This document shows, piece after piece, positions 1 through 12,400 of a stretch of DNA of 64,000 nt (the first letter of the stretch is position 1; every line of letters begins with the position of its first letter). The translations under genes and the position numbers were made by a program. This stretch comes from Nephrocerus scutellatus. Taxonomy: Eukaryota > Arthropoda > Insecta > Diptera > Pipunculidae. The stretch spans positions 132,090,277-132,154,276 of the forward strand of contig OX352761.1 of the NCBI GenBank assembly GCA_947095585.1, written 5' to 3'. A model generated the notes under the pieces. It did no database searches. It saw only the letters and a list, made by a program, of their open reading frames with translations, and was not told where the DNA came from.

Positions 1-1439
1 TCCCGTCTGCAGTAGGCATCGAAAATGCCAGTCACTCGCCAGTCCTGTCGTCCTAAGCTAAGTCACTTACACTTTTACAGGATACACCATATATGTGCAT
101 TTATCACGACAGCGCATTAGAAGCTGTTAAATCACAAAAAACCAGCCGAAATATACAAAATGAAGAGATGGTTAAAATCTGACAACGCGAGAGCACACCA
201 CTATCATCAGCGGGTTCTCCAGCATTCATCTCCGGTTTATCGTTTTTCATCTGTAGCCACTACTTGCCGGCAATCGATTTTGCGTTCTTCCTCCTTTTTT
301 TCGTATATTAACTCGAGAAAATATTCCCACCTGTGCGCTCGCTTGATTTAACCATCGCGTCGTCGTCCTTTCAATCGAATGCAGTCAGTCAGTGTGGAGC
401 ATTTTTTGTATTGGCACGGTATGTTGATTGGTATTATGTTTGAAACCGGTTGTGATGAATATTTTATCTGCCTTTTCCTCCACTTGTTTATGTGGAACTG
501 AATCAGCACAATGTCAGATTGTTCATTAACTTTTCAAGACGTTTAAACGGAAACGCAGTGATCATTCTCTGTTCAGTTTGTTGCCGCAACGCGCTCACAA
601 AGGGCGAGAGATGGACTTTATTAATGAACCTTCGAACATACACCGCATATATACTCGATTATCCGTATACATTACTGGCATTCACTACAAAAAAGGCATA
701 TTACAACGAACTGGACTGGGCATCAAGGAAACGTTTAATACGCGAGTACATAGACATAACAAATTGAAAAACAACAACTGTAACGATTACAATTTACAAG
801 TGCCAACGTAGTTACGTGGTAATGGTTTAAATTAGGTTTGCAAGCAAACACATCAAATCATTTCACACATTATTTTATAAACCTTTTAGCTACGGTTAAG
901 GTTCGATTAAAAGACACTTACTCGTACATACGGCTTTCATTCTTCCACCTTCACAGGTATTTACTTGTCAAATTTACCATAATATGGGAAGTTATAAAAA
1001 CACGAATATACGAGTATGGCTAAATATGCGACGAAATTGTATGCTAATGATGTTAATTTCAGTTTATCTTTATGTCAAATTTGTCTCAAGAACTCTTTAA
1101 AGCTAATGCTTAGGAGATCGTTAAATAAAAAAGCAACAGATGACACAATTCTAATCATTATAAACTGTTATTTATCATTATATAAATTGGTATTTATCAT
1201 TATAAATTGTTGTTTTTTTAAAAATACTCAGCGTTGCCCGGCTGCTCCACCTCACTGGTCACTGCTCCACTACACTGCCCCGACCCAACTTAACATTACC
1301 TACTGACACCACCCATTGATAGCCTGGTCGTACACTGCAGCACCGTGATGTGCCTGGGATAGTTTCTATCCTCTATAGAAAAGCATAGATAACCCAAAGC
1401 ATTTCTAGCGACAGTAAATATGTCGTCATTCTAACGAAG

Positions 1440-1690
1440 GTTGTCATTCACACACATAAATGCGAGTTTTTCGGTTTCTTTGATGAAAGTGCCATTCGCG
1501 GATAATGGCTGGAGCGTTTCGCTTTGACGAAAGAGAGAGCATTAGTTTTGGAAGCGTTAAATTATACTCTACTATGTTCTCCCCATAATATTATGCTGTC
1601 CATGCAAAAATTTTCGTTGTTGTTTGAGTTCCTCATGTGAAATTTAGGGACGTTCCTCAGACTCGTTTTAGAAGCTGAGGGTACAATCTT
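1440..1690 (-). mobile_element. CR1/Jockey-like LINE fragment (RT 3' part)
   Basis: On the - strand this matches the same LINE family found at 18.9-19.4, 24.3, 45.8 and 56.7 kb. It contains the run corresponding to the segment between the fingers/palm region of the reverse transcriptase and the conserved lines around the loop 'NNRVEFNASK'. It is short, frame-broken and certainly inactive. Confidence 0.65.
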
Positions 1691-1723
1691 CAGCAAAAGA
1701 AAAAATTGGATTACCACCAATCA

Positions 1724-2024
1724 ATATAATATTTGGAGCGACAGACCGTTGCGGTCCATCAACGCCTGCCTCCTAGCTTCTCGCCTCCATTCGTGTTGTG
1801 CGTCTTATAATTTTACACACAAATGTAAGAAGAGACCTACAACAATTAAATGTCGTATCGGAAAGGCGAGTTGTTGAAAAGCTTTTCGTGACAAGTTATT
1901 AATGTCGGATATTTGTCAGACATTCGCGAAAAGTAGGTCCGTGAAAAATATTTTTTGGTGTTTCTGGGATTCGAACCTCGAACCTCCTGCTCAAACGCAC
2001 TAACCACTAGAGCCACGGCGCCCA
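1724..2024 (-). mobile_element. tRNA-derived SINE, copy 1
   Basis: Read on the - strand, the head carries RNA polymerase III internal promoter boxes. An A box (TGGCTCTAGTGG, about 2004-2015) and a B box (GGTTCGAATCC, 1967-1977) are separated by about 26 nt, as in a tRNA. The first bases (TGGGCGCCGTGG, near 2013-2024) resemble a tRNA 5' end. About 230 bp of non-tRNA body follows. The whole unit is homologous to 34928-35220. No clear target-site duplication was seen for this copy. It is not a functional tRNA gene, because the anticodon-arm and acceptor-stem pairing are not intact. Confidence 0.7.
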
Positions 2025-2164
2025 TCTACTCAAAAAATTCGCGTTTATAACTTAAGTAGAAGGTAGGTTTTTCTATAATAGGAATGCTATTAATTGTCAC
2101 CTTTTAATCGTCAGGTTTTGGAAATCTTTTACCATAATGTTTTGCCTAGAATGATAATGAAATA

Positions 2165-2256
2165 ATTGCATGTATAAATTCAGTGAGTTTCGAACACGAT
2201 AGCTCTCTGTTCCTCTTATATTCAAGTCAAGCAATCTACCCGCTGCACCACAAAAC
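2165..2256 (-). mobile_element. Possible second tRNA-like SINE head
   Basis: On the - strand an A-box-like word (TGGTGCAGCGG) near 2240-2250 is followed about 44 nt later by a B-box-like word (GTTCGAAAC) near 2188-2196. The sequence differs from the SINE at 1724-2024, so if real it is another family. There is no second copy in the window and no clear tail, so the call is weak. Confidence 0.35.
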
Positions 2257-2365
2257 ACACAGAAAAAACGATTACTTTTTGCAAAATTGAAGGAAGCATT
2301 GTTTGGCTCATTCTCATTCTGATTTTGGTTCTGGTTCTCGTTCCCGCTGGTTTTGATACTCCCAG

Positions 2366-2994
2366 CTCCCTATCCCTCACTTGATTGAGGCCGCATTTTT
2401 GCAATTTTGAGAATTTCCCAAATTTTTTTAATGAACGGCTAAAAAGGGTAAAATAGTTGCATAAGTTGATTGAGGCCACTTGAAAAATATTAAAAAATTA
2501 AGGAAATTTTTAAATTTTTCATTCATTTATTATGTTTTTATCCATTAATATCTCCGTATCTCCGTCGTTTTGTTTGATATTAGCTCTATAAGACGGTTTG
2601 CAATTGAATCATACATTTTTTTTAAAGAATTAAGTGAATAGCATCTCGGATAGTTTCGATTAAGGCGTCCTTATCTCAGAATTGTTTACTCGCTTCATAA
2701 ACTTTTCATGATAGATGGGCTCAAACATTTTCGATGATTTTTAAGTCCGGTGAATAGGGCGGCCATAGCTAAAGTTCCACGTTCCCCGACTGAAACCTGG
2801 AAGCGTGGATAGGTGCGTTATCTTGTTGGAAAATCCATAGCAGAGGTCAACAAATATTCGTTGGGTTTGGAAATCCCCATTCCAGTAAACATTTAGAGTT
2901 ATTTGGGCTCGTAGTATATAGACAGAAATAACAAATTTCCCATAGGTATAAATCGCGAAAAACGTTTGCATAAAAATTCAAGTGATTGGGAGTG
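2366..2994 (-). mobile_element. Tc1-like transposon relic (internally deleted)
   Basis: The right end (2978-2994) reads as the inverted repeat CACTCCCAATCACTTGA and is followed by TA. The left end near 2370-2392 carries a degraded copy of the same repeat. Frame-broken stretches on the - strand around 2740-2970 align with the DDE catalytic region seen more clearly at 25.7-25.9 kb. At about 0.63 kb it is far shorter than a full Tc1 element (about 1.6 kb), so it is a deletion derivative. Confidence 0.65.
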
Positions 2995-3327
2995 TAGGTA
3001 TATTAAGGCCAATTATAATGAGAATTATCGAGAAGTCAACACACTATATATTTTCCTTATCGAACTTCATAAAATCTTAATCCGCCATGTAATAAGTCTG
3101 TTTTGGCCAAAACTTGAAATACCTGATTTACATGTTTCCCAAAAAATGGTTTTCCTTTGATTGTAATCAACAAAATATAATTATTCGAAAACATTTGCAC
3201 TAAATTGTAATAAATTTGATTGAATTAAATTGTGTCTGCCCTATATTAAATTAGATACGTAAATAAGTCAACAGATTTAATTGGTTAACCAATCTTACTT
3301 TAATACTTTGTTTTTCAACTTTTTCAG

Positions 3328-3445
3328 ATTTCAGCCGCTGGAAACTTTGAGCTGGAAATTTTAGAAATTTCAAATACAAATAGTCATTTACTTAGCGGAT
3401 ATTGCTGTGGCGTTCCTTTAGAAATAAGAACTACAAAGACGACTG
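3328..3445 (+). CDS. Ser: Serrate exon: start of MNNL region
   Basis: Begins with residues [12 protein letters not shown] and ends mid-codon after a TKTTG-like segment. Homology to Drosophila Serrate places the donor at 3446 (gtaata) and not at the later gtgagt at 3481, because the next exon must supply the paired cysteines C-x-x-C. Confidence 0.9.
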
Positions 3446-6400
3446 GTAATATTCATACTTTACGAACTCGTACAATTGCGGTGAGTTTAAAAAAAATGTT
3501 TATATAATTACAGGTTGCCCCCCATGCTCTACTGCGTTTAGACTGTGTCTCAAGGAATATCAAAGCTCAATGTCATCAGAGCAAGGTACAAGCATATCAA
3601 CAGGTTGCTCTTTCGGCAATTCAACAACGGCAGTCCTAGGGGGATCTAGTTATGTTTTAAGTGATCCAGGAATTGGCGCAATCGTGTTGCCTTTTACATT
3701 TCGGTGGACTGTAAGTATAAAAAACAAACAAAATAAAAAATATCATGCATACGACTGGTACATTATAAATCGCGCAACAACTTAGTAGCAACAAAACATT
3801 TAAGCAAACATTTGCGTTTGCGTTTTAAGACACCCGCCACGGAACAATACAACGGAACCGTCTGCAACCGTCACATATTATTAACAACACAAAAGTGCGA
3901 GTCAGGCAACGTCGATTGGCACAAGCCACCTACTGATAAGAGCTCAGCATTAAAAGCGATATGTGCATATGGCATACATGGTTTATTTTTTTTCCTTTGC
4001 GTTAGCTGTACAACTTATCGCTTCAACTGAAATTTGTCCTCCCTCACACTCGACGGCATGTGCCATGCAGTCGAAAGCAAAGAGGATATGGAAATTATCT
4101 CTTGCAGTAAGGTCCATATTTTTTGTGCGCGATACACAAAATTATTAATAAAGTAACTTCCGATTGTTGGTAACAGTTACAAGGTCAGTCTTATAACTGC
4201 TCAGTTCGGTTTGTAGGGCTTAGGTATCTAGAGTTTAAATCTGACTATAGAATCTGAAAATATAGATATAACATTGTTAAGAATTTTGGTTACATATCGT
4301 TAATCTGTCCGAATACAAATCAAATTTTCTTTGTTCTTCCTCTTTATTTTGGGGGTTTCAAATATTTAAATTTCTATTGGAGATTGTATATAGATACTGC
4401 CGCATAAAATTGGATATCAATATTCACATATGCAGGATAATTATAACATTTTTGTATTTTACATAATTTTATGCCGTTAAATCAGAGCGGAGAATCACAC
4501 AAGACGTTATATATGTAATGCTAACGAGCGAGCAAACGAAGAGATGAAAATATATTGAAAACTAGTAGCCGGAAAACTCCAGCATTGGCGATACGCCATC
4601 TTAAACATTTTTCTATTGAATGAGCCGGCTCACAAATACACACTTCTCCACCAGGAGATATAAATGCGTAGATAATTTGGAGAGGTTGCATGCTGAGCAT
4701 TCGATCGCTCGTGATGTAGTCGATAACATCATAGCCTGGGAAAAGGTTTCCTGGGCTTTAAGAAGTTTTTATATAAGTCTCCTGGCCTGGATGGCATACA
4801 GCCGATTATACTATACAAGTTCTGAAGCTCTCTCCAACTCAATTATACCCAAAGTTGGCAGAAGAGGCCATGAATCAACAAAGGATTTTAGGCCTCTAAG
4901 TCTCTAATCGTTCTTGCTAAAGGCTCTGGAGCGAATTATAGATTATCATGTCAGGCAACGATTTAAAGTCACACACCATCTCTCATCTCTCTGGCATCTC
5001 TCAGGCAGAGATCCTAGCAATTATGGAGGCCTACATGACACTAAGGCTCAGTAACGCACTGATCGGTAGGGTTGGCATATGCGTTGGTAGGCAATCTGCC
5101 ATTAGGGCAATTAAACGATTGTACTCGAAACTCGTACAACAGTGCCAAAAAGAATTGGCCTGGATCACCCAATTCCTGGACATCACCATAGTATGAGTGC
5201 CGGAGCACAGTATAGAGGGTAATGAGAGGGCGGACGAATGGGCGTCGCTATGAACATCGGCTCTATGGAGACGGTTAGCTGTTCAATGGGCTCAGTCAAG
5301 GAACAAATTCTCTCCTTTTTTAATACAATGACACAGCACAGTTGGAGGAGTCTGTCGAATTGCGCCATATCAAAATAGATGTGGTCCTCCTACAGCATCA
5401 AAAGGCAAACCACCGAGTTGTTATCTAGAACCCGGAAGGATAATGCCAGAGTTGTGGCTATCAGCTCGGGCCACTGGCCAGTGGGCAGCCATGCTGGCAA
5501 GTTGGGTGTACCACGCAACAACCGCTGCAGAAGTTGCAAAGATGAAAATGAGAAAGAAACTCTTGAGGTCCTCGCAAGTAAAGCGGGGTCCACCACTCTA
5601 CCTACCTTTATACGTATATATAGAAAAAGACACAGTCGCATTTTAAAAATCTTCAATTTCTATTAAAAATTTTTGTGAAGTAGGTAGAGAATGGTAACCG
5701 TTGCAACACAGGTAAAAATCGCAATCAGTATATCACTTTGATACCTACTAATGTCGAGATACCAATTGTTGTTAGTATAACGTGTGCAGTGCTTCATTTC
5801 GGCGGAAATTGTTTTTAAATTATTATTTTTCGTTCTTGGCAAAGGCTCTAACCAGTAGCCTTCTATCTATAACTATTATTTTGGGAGTTCTACTTTTATT
5901 GTAGGTGAGCCACGTTCTTGACATAATAACAATTATGGTTATGCGTGCTGCGCCTTTGTTGTGATTTGATTGCATGAAAAGAGGATTATTTCGTAAACTG
6001 CACTCATTGCGGATCGTAAATCCAGTGCTTTTAAGTGATGTCTTCATTGGCTCATTGCCTTCCACAGTACTGATCCCTGGTACTTACATTACCGTTAAGT
6101 CAATGATTTGGTTTATCGAGACCAGTTCTTTTTGGAAGACAGAGTGTCGACAGAAGCACTCCCCAAGAAGGGGTCATCTCTCCCTTACAGTGGCTGATGG
6201 TTAATAACAAAATGCTACCAAAACTTGAAGAGGATAGGACGAAGGTAGTTGCGTGCGCAGCTGCTCCTTTGTTGCGATTTGATTGCATGAAAAGAGGATT
6301 ATTTCGTAAACTGCACTCATTGCGTGCCTTAAGTGATGTCTTCATTGACTCATTCCCTTCCACAGTACTGATCCCTAGAGCTAACACTACCGTTAAGTCA

Positions 6401-9400
6401 ATGATTTGGTTTATCGAGACCAGTTCTTTTTGGAAGACAGAGTGCCTAGCTTTCAGTTATTAATTGCCGCATAAATGGCTTTGATTACCATTTATGTCTG
6501 TCGGCAGATAATTCCAATGCTAATGTTTTGAATATGCAAGATGCGTTGCTTTAAAGCATCCCCTATTATGTTTGGACAGAAAAATAGTCGGTATCCCAGT
6601 TTTTGTGGTGAAAAGTACTATTAAGTATTCAGTCACTTTACACAATGGTCAAGACAAGACAATGAGTTGAATTATCCCTTGCATTTGCTTATCACGGATA
6701 GGAACTATCCTGGTAAAGGTATCACCACGTAACAGAAAAAAACTTTTACATTATTTTGCTCTATACATTTCTAAACAAGAATCTAATACCAAACTTGATT
6801 TATGATTATTTTTAAATTGAGTTGAATGTAGAAGGTGCTACCCATACTAAGCATACAAAAATCAATTAAATTATTACACAGTCATGTGTAGACACAAGAT
6901 TTGTGAAATTCGTAATGTGTGTCAGATAAATATTTAGTTAAATTAATTACGATTTTTGACATGCCTGTTTGGTTGACGTATGAAAAAAAATAACACATTT
7001 TTTCTGGATGCATTTTTTTCAGAACTACATCAGTCCATCAGGTGCTTGCACTTAGGTCTCTGCTACAGTCTGATCCCCTCCATATACATATGAGTATATG
7101 AATAAATATGCTTCTAAAGTGGTAACATCGAACTTACTTGTAATTGTACGAAAACCGGCTATTTCAATTGCTGCAGTCCTCGTCGTCGCCTTCTTCAACG
7201 TCTTTACCCGATTCCAATGCTTTGTAGTCAGTCGTCTGAATCTAGTGTAAAGCGTGAAGAAAGGCAAAATCATGAATTTCTGAAAACAAAACGAACGCAA
7301 ACTGCTGCTGCAGTGCGTGTTGTGCCATGCCTTCGTCTGGTAGTTGATGTAGCGGCTAATGGTCGGTGTGGACTGTGGATCATGGCTTACAGGCTTACCA
7401 CATGGCCAAAACGGCCGGTGGCGTACTGGTACAAGTACCGAAGAACATACCACAATACCATACCAATGCGCAGCGTCGTTTAAGCGCGTTTCAGCGCAAT
7501 CTCGCAAAATTCAACATGTAAGACACATAGGCAACCTGTTCCGTGGGAACATTACCATGTTCATAAATGAAACCTGTTAAATGAATGAAATGAAATGTTA
7601 TTGCTTCTTGCTCCAGGTTGTGATTTCTGTTTGTTTTATGTTCTTTTTATTCTTTTGATATTATGTAGACACACCGTGTAGAGAAGATCAGAAGTAGACA
7701 ATAAGTAATGCAATATATGTTGGGCGAATTTTTGATGTTTATCGCCGTTAAAGCTATTTATTTGGCGTGTCCTGAATTCGTCACGTACTTGTCCCAAAAA
7801 CCGTAAATTTGCATTCAAGTTTTAAACCAACAATTAAAGTTTTTGCACTGGGAAAACAATGCTTTAAGCCATGTAATTACCAAACTAATTTTAGTTGCGC
7901 CTCTTTCTATGTCACAGTCAAAGTGTCTTTCTTTGCCCTCGAACTCTGAACAACACGATACATGGTTTGTACGTAGTTTCCCAGATTAATACGTACTACT
8001 TACAAGTAAAATTAGAACTTAAAAAATCAAAAAACTTATATTTTCAAAGAAATGCGTACATAAGAGGTATATGTATATATTTCACGTATACCAAGTCCAA
8101 TTGCTTAGTATGTTTACCATTGGATGTGTACGCTGAGATGAATTGACTTTGTTTGTGTAAGAATTAGCAATGTTTGTTTTAAAGACAATAAATAACCAAT
8201 ATAAGAACCCATTTGAAAAACTTAACTTAATGAAACTTAATGTCTTAACATACAGGTATACAGGGAAATGCCGCCCTACCCGCGCATCATGATCAAATAG
8301 TCATGACACTTTCAAATGGAATGTTTTCTTTAGCCCGATAGAAATATGAATTTTAAATATGTAGTATTACAAAAAATTTATTACTGATTCTTTTTCTTGA
8401 AAAAATTAATTTATGGTATTTCTTAAAACTTGGAAATTATTGAAATGTATTCGTGTCCATCCAAAATAGCGACACTTTTTTTTAGCAAATCTCGTCGCAT
8501 CTTAGGAATTAGCCTTCCAAGGCGTGAATTGTTATTGATGCAACTCGTTGGGCCATTTATAATAAACAAAATATTGCCTTCTTTTTTTAAGTGCTTGAAA
8601 TTTTAATGAACAAAAGCCTTTATACTTTATACAGTTGGTTTGTCCAATCCGAAAATTAAAAATTATAATATATTTTTCTAGCTCAATTACCAAACATATC
8701 AAGTCTAGTTTGAGTGAAATACCGCTTTATGAATCTTAACGATTATTTAAATGAACTTAACTAAAGAAAACAAGTGCTTCCATGACAAACTCAAATAATC
8801 AAACAAACCAAATGTACTTGTGATCACCACAAGCTGTTTCGACTCATCATCACGATTCATTTGAAGATAAGCCTCGTTCATATCGATTTTAGAAAATCTC
8901 TTACCACTTTCAAGTCACTGGAAGAATTCCTCAACCCTTGCAATCGGATGTTGCTTGATGTTTAGATGAGTATTCACTGTGACTTTAAAGTCGCAAAAAA
9001 ATCGAATTGACTTGTCGGATTTTCCTTTTGTAAAATGGCTGTACGAACGGGTTCATGATTAGTGTGGAATACCAACATATCTCGAATAGCAAAATCGAAA
9101 TATGATTTCCTACATCCGAAACACTTAAAATTACATTTCGTAGCAGCTTCTCTGTGGCAATCCATGTGGTATACGTGTCACTGGAGTTCATTTTCCGCTG
9201 CCAAAATGAATCGTGACGAGAATGTGGTCTGATGCATTGAAATAATCACTCAACTTATTTTCCAAATTACCCACATCTTTATCTTCGAATGATTTTTCAC
9301 CGTACAGTTTGATCAGTATGTGATAGGTCTCTACACCAACACAGAAGAGAAAGAATGATTTCTTTTGATCGTTCTCGATTTTATTCGCAATCAAATATTG

Positions 9401-12400
9401 TTTTAACTGCGCCATATATTCATAGAAGTTATCGAAAAGTGGCTATTGACGCTGGACATGATACCTTAACTACTGCTATACTACTCTTAATGAATTTTTG
9501 TTGTTTTTCCAATTATAATCAGGGTGAAGACTGAACCAAATTGTAGAGTCAAAAACTAGTCCCCTTCTTTACGTGCTTAGTGTAAAATAAACATATTGGG
9601 CCATATTCATAAAGATTTACTAAAGTCGTTATTTCTAAGTCCAAAGTTTTGATCACGATTGTTAATAAAACACAGCTTCTATTCATAGACGATTTGCTTG
9701 CAATGTTTTACTGAACTGGAGTTTATGGAAAAAATCTACTACAATTATACTTCAAATAAAGATATTTGACATGAGAAATGTCAAAAAACTTTGACATTTC
9801 CACCTAGTCGACATTTCTCGACATGCTGCTCGACTAGGTGGAAATAAACAAAATTTAACAGACTTAAAAGTAATTTATTAAGTTATTATTTAAACCATAA
9901 ACTAAACGTGCTTTTAAGCTACAGTTGCTCCATATTCGAGCATCATGTCTGGAACCTTTGGAACGTGCGACAATGTCTGTTAAATTACATTCGGCATCAC
10001 AGACGATCTAAAAATATTTATATGTCCATTAAGTCCATTAATTTTAACTACAAGAACATATGTACCTGTACGTTGAGGGAATAATATCCTTTTCTGTTGA
10101 TAAAATGCCCAGCCATAACTTCCCCAACGATCTTTGCAGGACACTTTATTCGTACATGTGTACAATCTATAGTACCGATGACTCCAGGAAATCCGGCAAT
10201 TTGAAAAACTTTGTTTTCGTCTGTTGAAGTTCTTGATTTGATGACGGTAATTTTATGAAGTTTGCCAGGTTTAGTGCAAGTATTTTTTGCAATTTTAGCA
10301 ATTATTCTACTAACTGTTGGTTGAGAAATGCCATGGATTTTAATCAACTTATACGCTTACAAACCATTATAAAAAAAGAACTTGCAGGCTTGGAGGAATG
10401 GGCAATCCTCTGTTATTAGGAAGTTCTTCAATGTTAAGTAAATTTATTATGTATATAATTTGCTGTTTCTTTGTGCAATCGATATCGTTCGTAGAATTGT
10501 TTATCATTAAGCTCAAAAGGATCGGCACGTGAATTATATAATTTACTTTGTCTTGCTGCTGGCACAGTTTGAACAACATTTATTAAATTTATGTCTTCCA
10601 TAATTTTTAAATCTTCTTCAATATCCATATCGATTGACATTTTTAAGTAACAAATAATATTAATTTTCATTAATGTGTAATACTTGTTAGAAACTATTGA
10701 AACCAATCAAAAGATATTTTGACATTAAAAAGCATAAATAGCAACTTAAACACAGCACTACCTATGTTTAAAGTTAGCCCTCAGGTTAACTCTTAAGCAT
10801 AGGTTTAAATTTGTTTATGAATAGCTTAAACTTCAGGTTTGCTTGGTCACAACTTAGCATCAGTTTAAAAATTGTCTATGAATATGCCCCATTGTTTCAA
10901 GTCATTAATAAACATATTCAATAATGTTCCCAAACGGGCTACCATGAGGAACACCATATGAAATATATCTTACTTTAGAGTATCCTATTGAATTAACTTT
11001 AAATACTCGATTCTACAAGATTAATAATTTATTTATAAATATTTTTTCAATTGGGACGCCCCATTTTTTCACTAGGGCTTCTCGGCTATGCTTATTGACG
11101 TTTCAATTCGTCTTAATCGATTTAATCATGAAAAATTATACTCTTCAAGAACGTTTGCAAGTTATCTAAAAGTACTCCACAACGAGTGCCGGCAAAGAGC
11201 GGGTGTAAGTGAGGTCCCAAATTTTTAAATTACGCTGAACTGAGGAATATAGCATCGGCCAGTTTGCGCAGACTTTGGCCTGCATCCCTACAAGATCGCC
11301 TTGATACAAAAACTATAGCTGAACGAACATCAGCTGCGGCATAACTTCAGTGATTTGGTCTTAAGCATTTGCGAAACGATCCCGATTTTCATCCTAAAAT
11401 CATTCTCAGCGATAAAGCCTATTTCTGGCTCAAGAACTTCGTTAATATATACAAAAAAAATTCGTATTTTGGCGAGACCCAAAGCCATTCATGAAATGCC
11501 ATAACACCAACAAAAATTGACTGTTTGGTGTGGATTTCACGCTGGTGGAGTCATTTTGGCCCATACTTCTTCTTCAATGATGCTGGCAACGCAGTCAAAG
11601 TCAATGGAGATCGCTACCGTTGACTAACAATTTTTGGGATAAATTTGAAGAGGCTGATTTGGGAAGGGAGATATCACAAAATGCTGCAATTATCATGTTA
11701 TAACGTCCTTGAGTACCGCGTATAAGATTTTCTCCTCTATCCTTCAATACGCGCAAGTTTGCTTAAAGCCAGCGAAGCCTACTATAGTCTGTCAAGACTC
11801 TTCAAATCCAGGCACTTAACCATAACATCCAAGCTGCAGGTATATAAGGCAATGGTCATATTATTACTTACATATGGATCCGAGACTTGGGTGCTTAACA
11901 AAAAGCATCCTGACCTCTTAGTTCGAGAGAAAAGTCTTACGGAGAATTATTGGCGCCGTATGTGAGGAAGGTTGATTCCGGAGACTGCATAATGATGAGA
12001 TCTACCAGCGTTACCGCGATATCGACATGGTGAAAAGAATTAAGTTCGGTAGGCTCCGGTGGGCAGGACACCTAGCTCGCATGAGCGAAGAGGATTCTGC
12101 TTGGAAAGTCCTTTGCGGTAAGATTTATGGAACACGACCACGAGGACGGCCTACCCTACGCTGGAAGGATGGCTAAAGAAGGACGTCCAGAGTTTAGGGA
12201 TGCACAACTGGATGACATCGGCTCAAAATCGGGACCGGTGGAGAGACTTTTTGCGGGAGGCCAGGAACGGACCCCGGTTTTAGAGCCAAATATGATGATG
12301 ATGATGATGATGGTGATTTGGTTTGGTCTGGTTTGGTTTCAACAAGGTGTATCTGGCCAAGCAAAACAATATTTTGATGTTGCAGTTCGGTGACGGCTGA

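Larger units (their letters stand above)
1..3327 (+). other. Ser: Serrate intron 1 (3' part)
   Basis: This is the tail of the intron before the first visible Serrate exon, ending in a pyrimidine-rich acceptor (ttttcag, 3321-3327). I searched for the missing first coding exon (a start codon, basic N-terminus and hydrophobic signal peptide followed by a donor) and did not see it, so it probably lies upstream of the window. Positions 1-1430 hold no recognisable gene or repeat. Positions 1440-2994 hold a LINE fragment, one tRNA-derived SINE, a possible second tRNA-like sequence and a Tc1 relic, listed separately. Positions 3000-3320 are AT-rich and featureless. Confidence 0.75.

Noticed and set aside
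160..351. Open frame near the window start as the missing Serrate first exon
   Set aside because: The translation has no signal-peptide-like hydrophobic stretch leading to a donor and no similarity to the Serrate N-terminus.
838..1306. Two open frames with hydrophobic stretches as small secreted or membrane proteins
   Set aside because: They are AT-driven frames in intron sequence, with no splice or family support.
1951..2024. tRNA gene on the - strand
   Set aside because: Pol III boxes are present, but stems and anticodon arm do not fold as a tRNA and a second copy continues into a shared non-tRNA body, so it is a SINE.
3446..3480. Extension of the first visible Serrate exon to the gtgagt at 3481
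   Set aside because: The extra residues ([11 protein letters not shown]) are absent from the family, and the phase would not join to the CPPC exon; the donor at 3446 does.
12127..12393. Open frame with a run of methionines
   Set aside because: The methionines come from the (ATG)n tail of a LINE, and the rest is frame-shifted LINE sequence.
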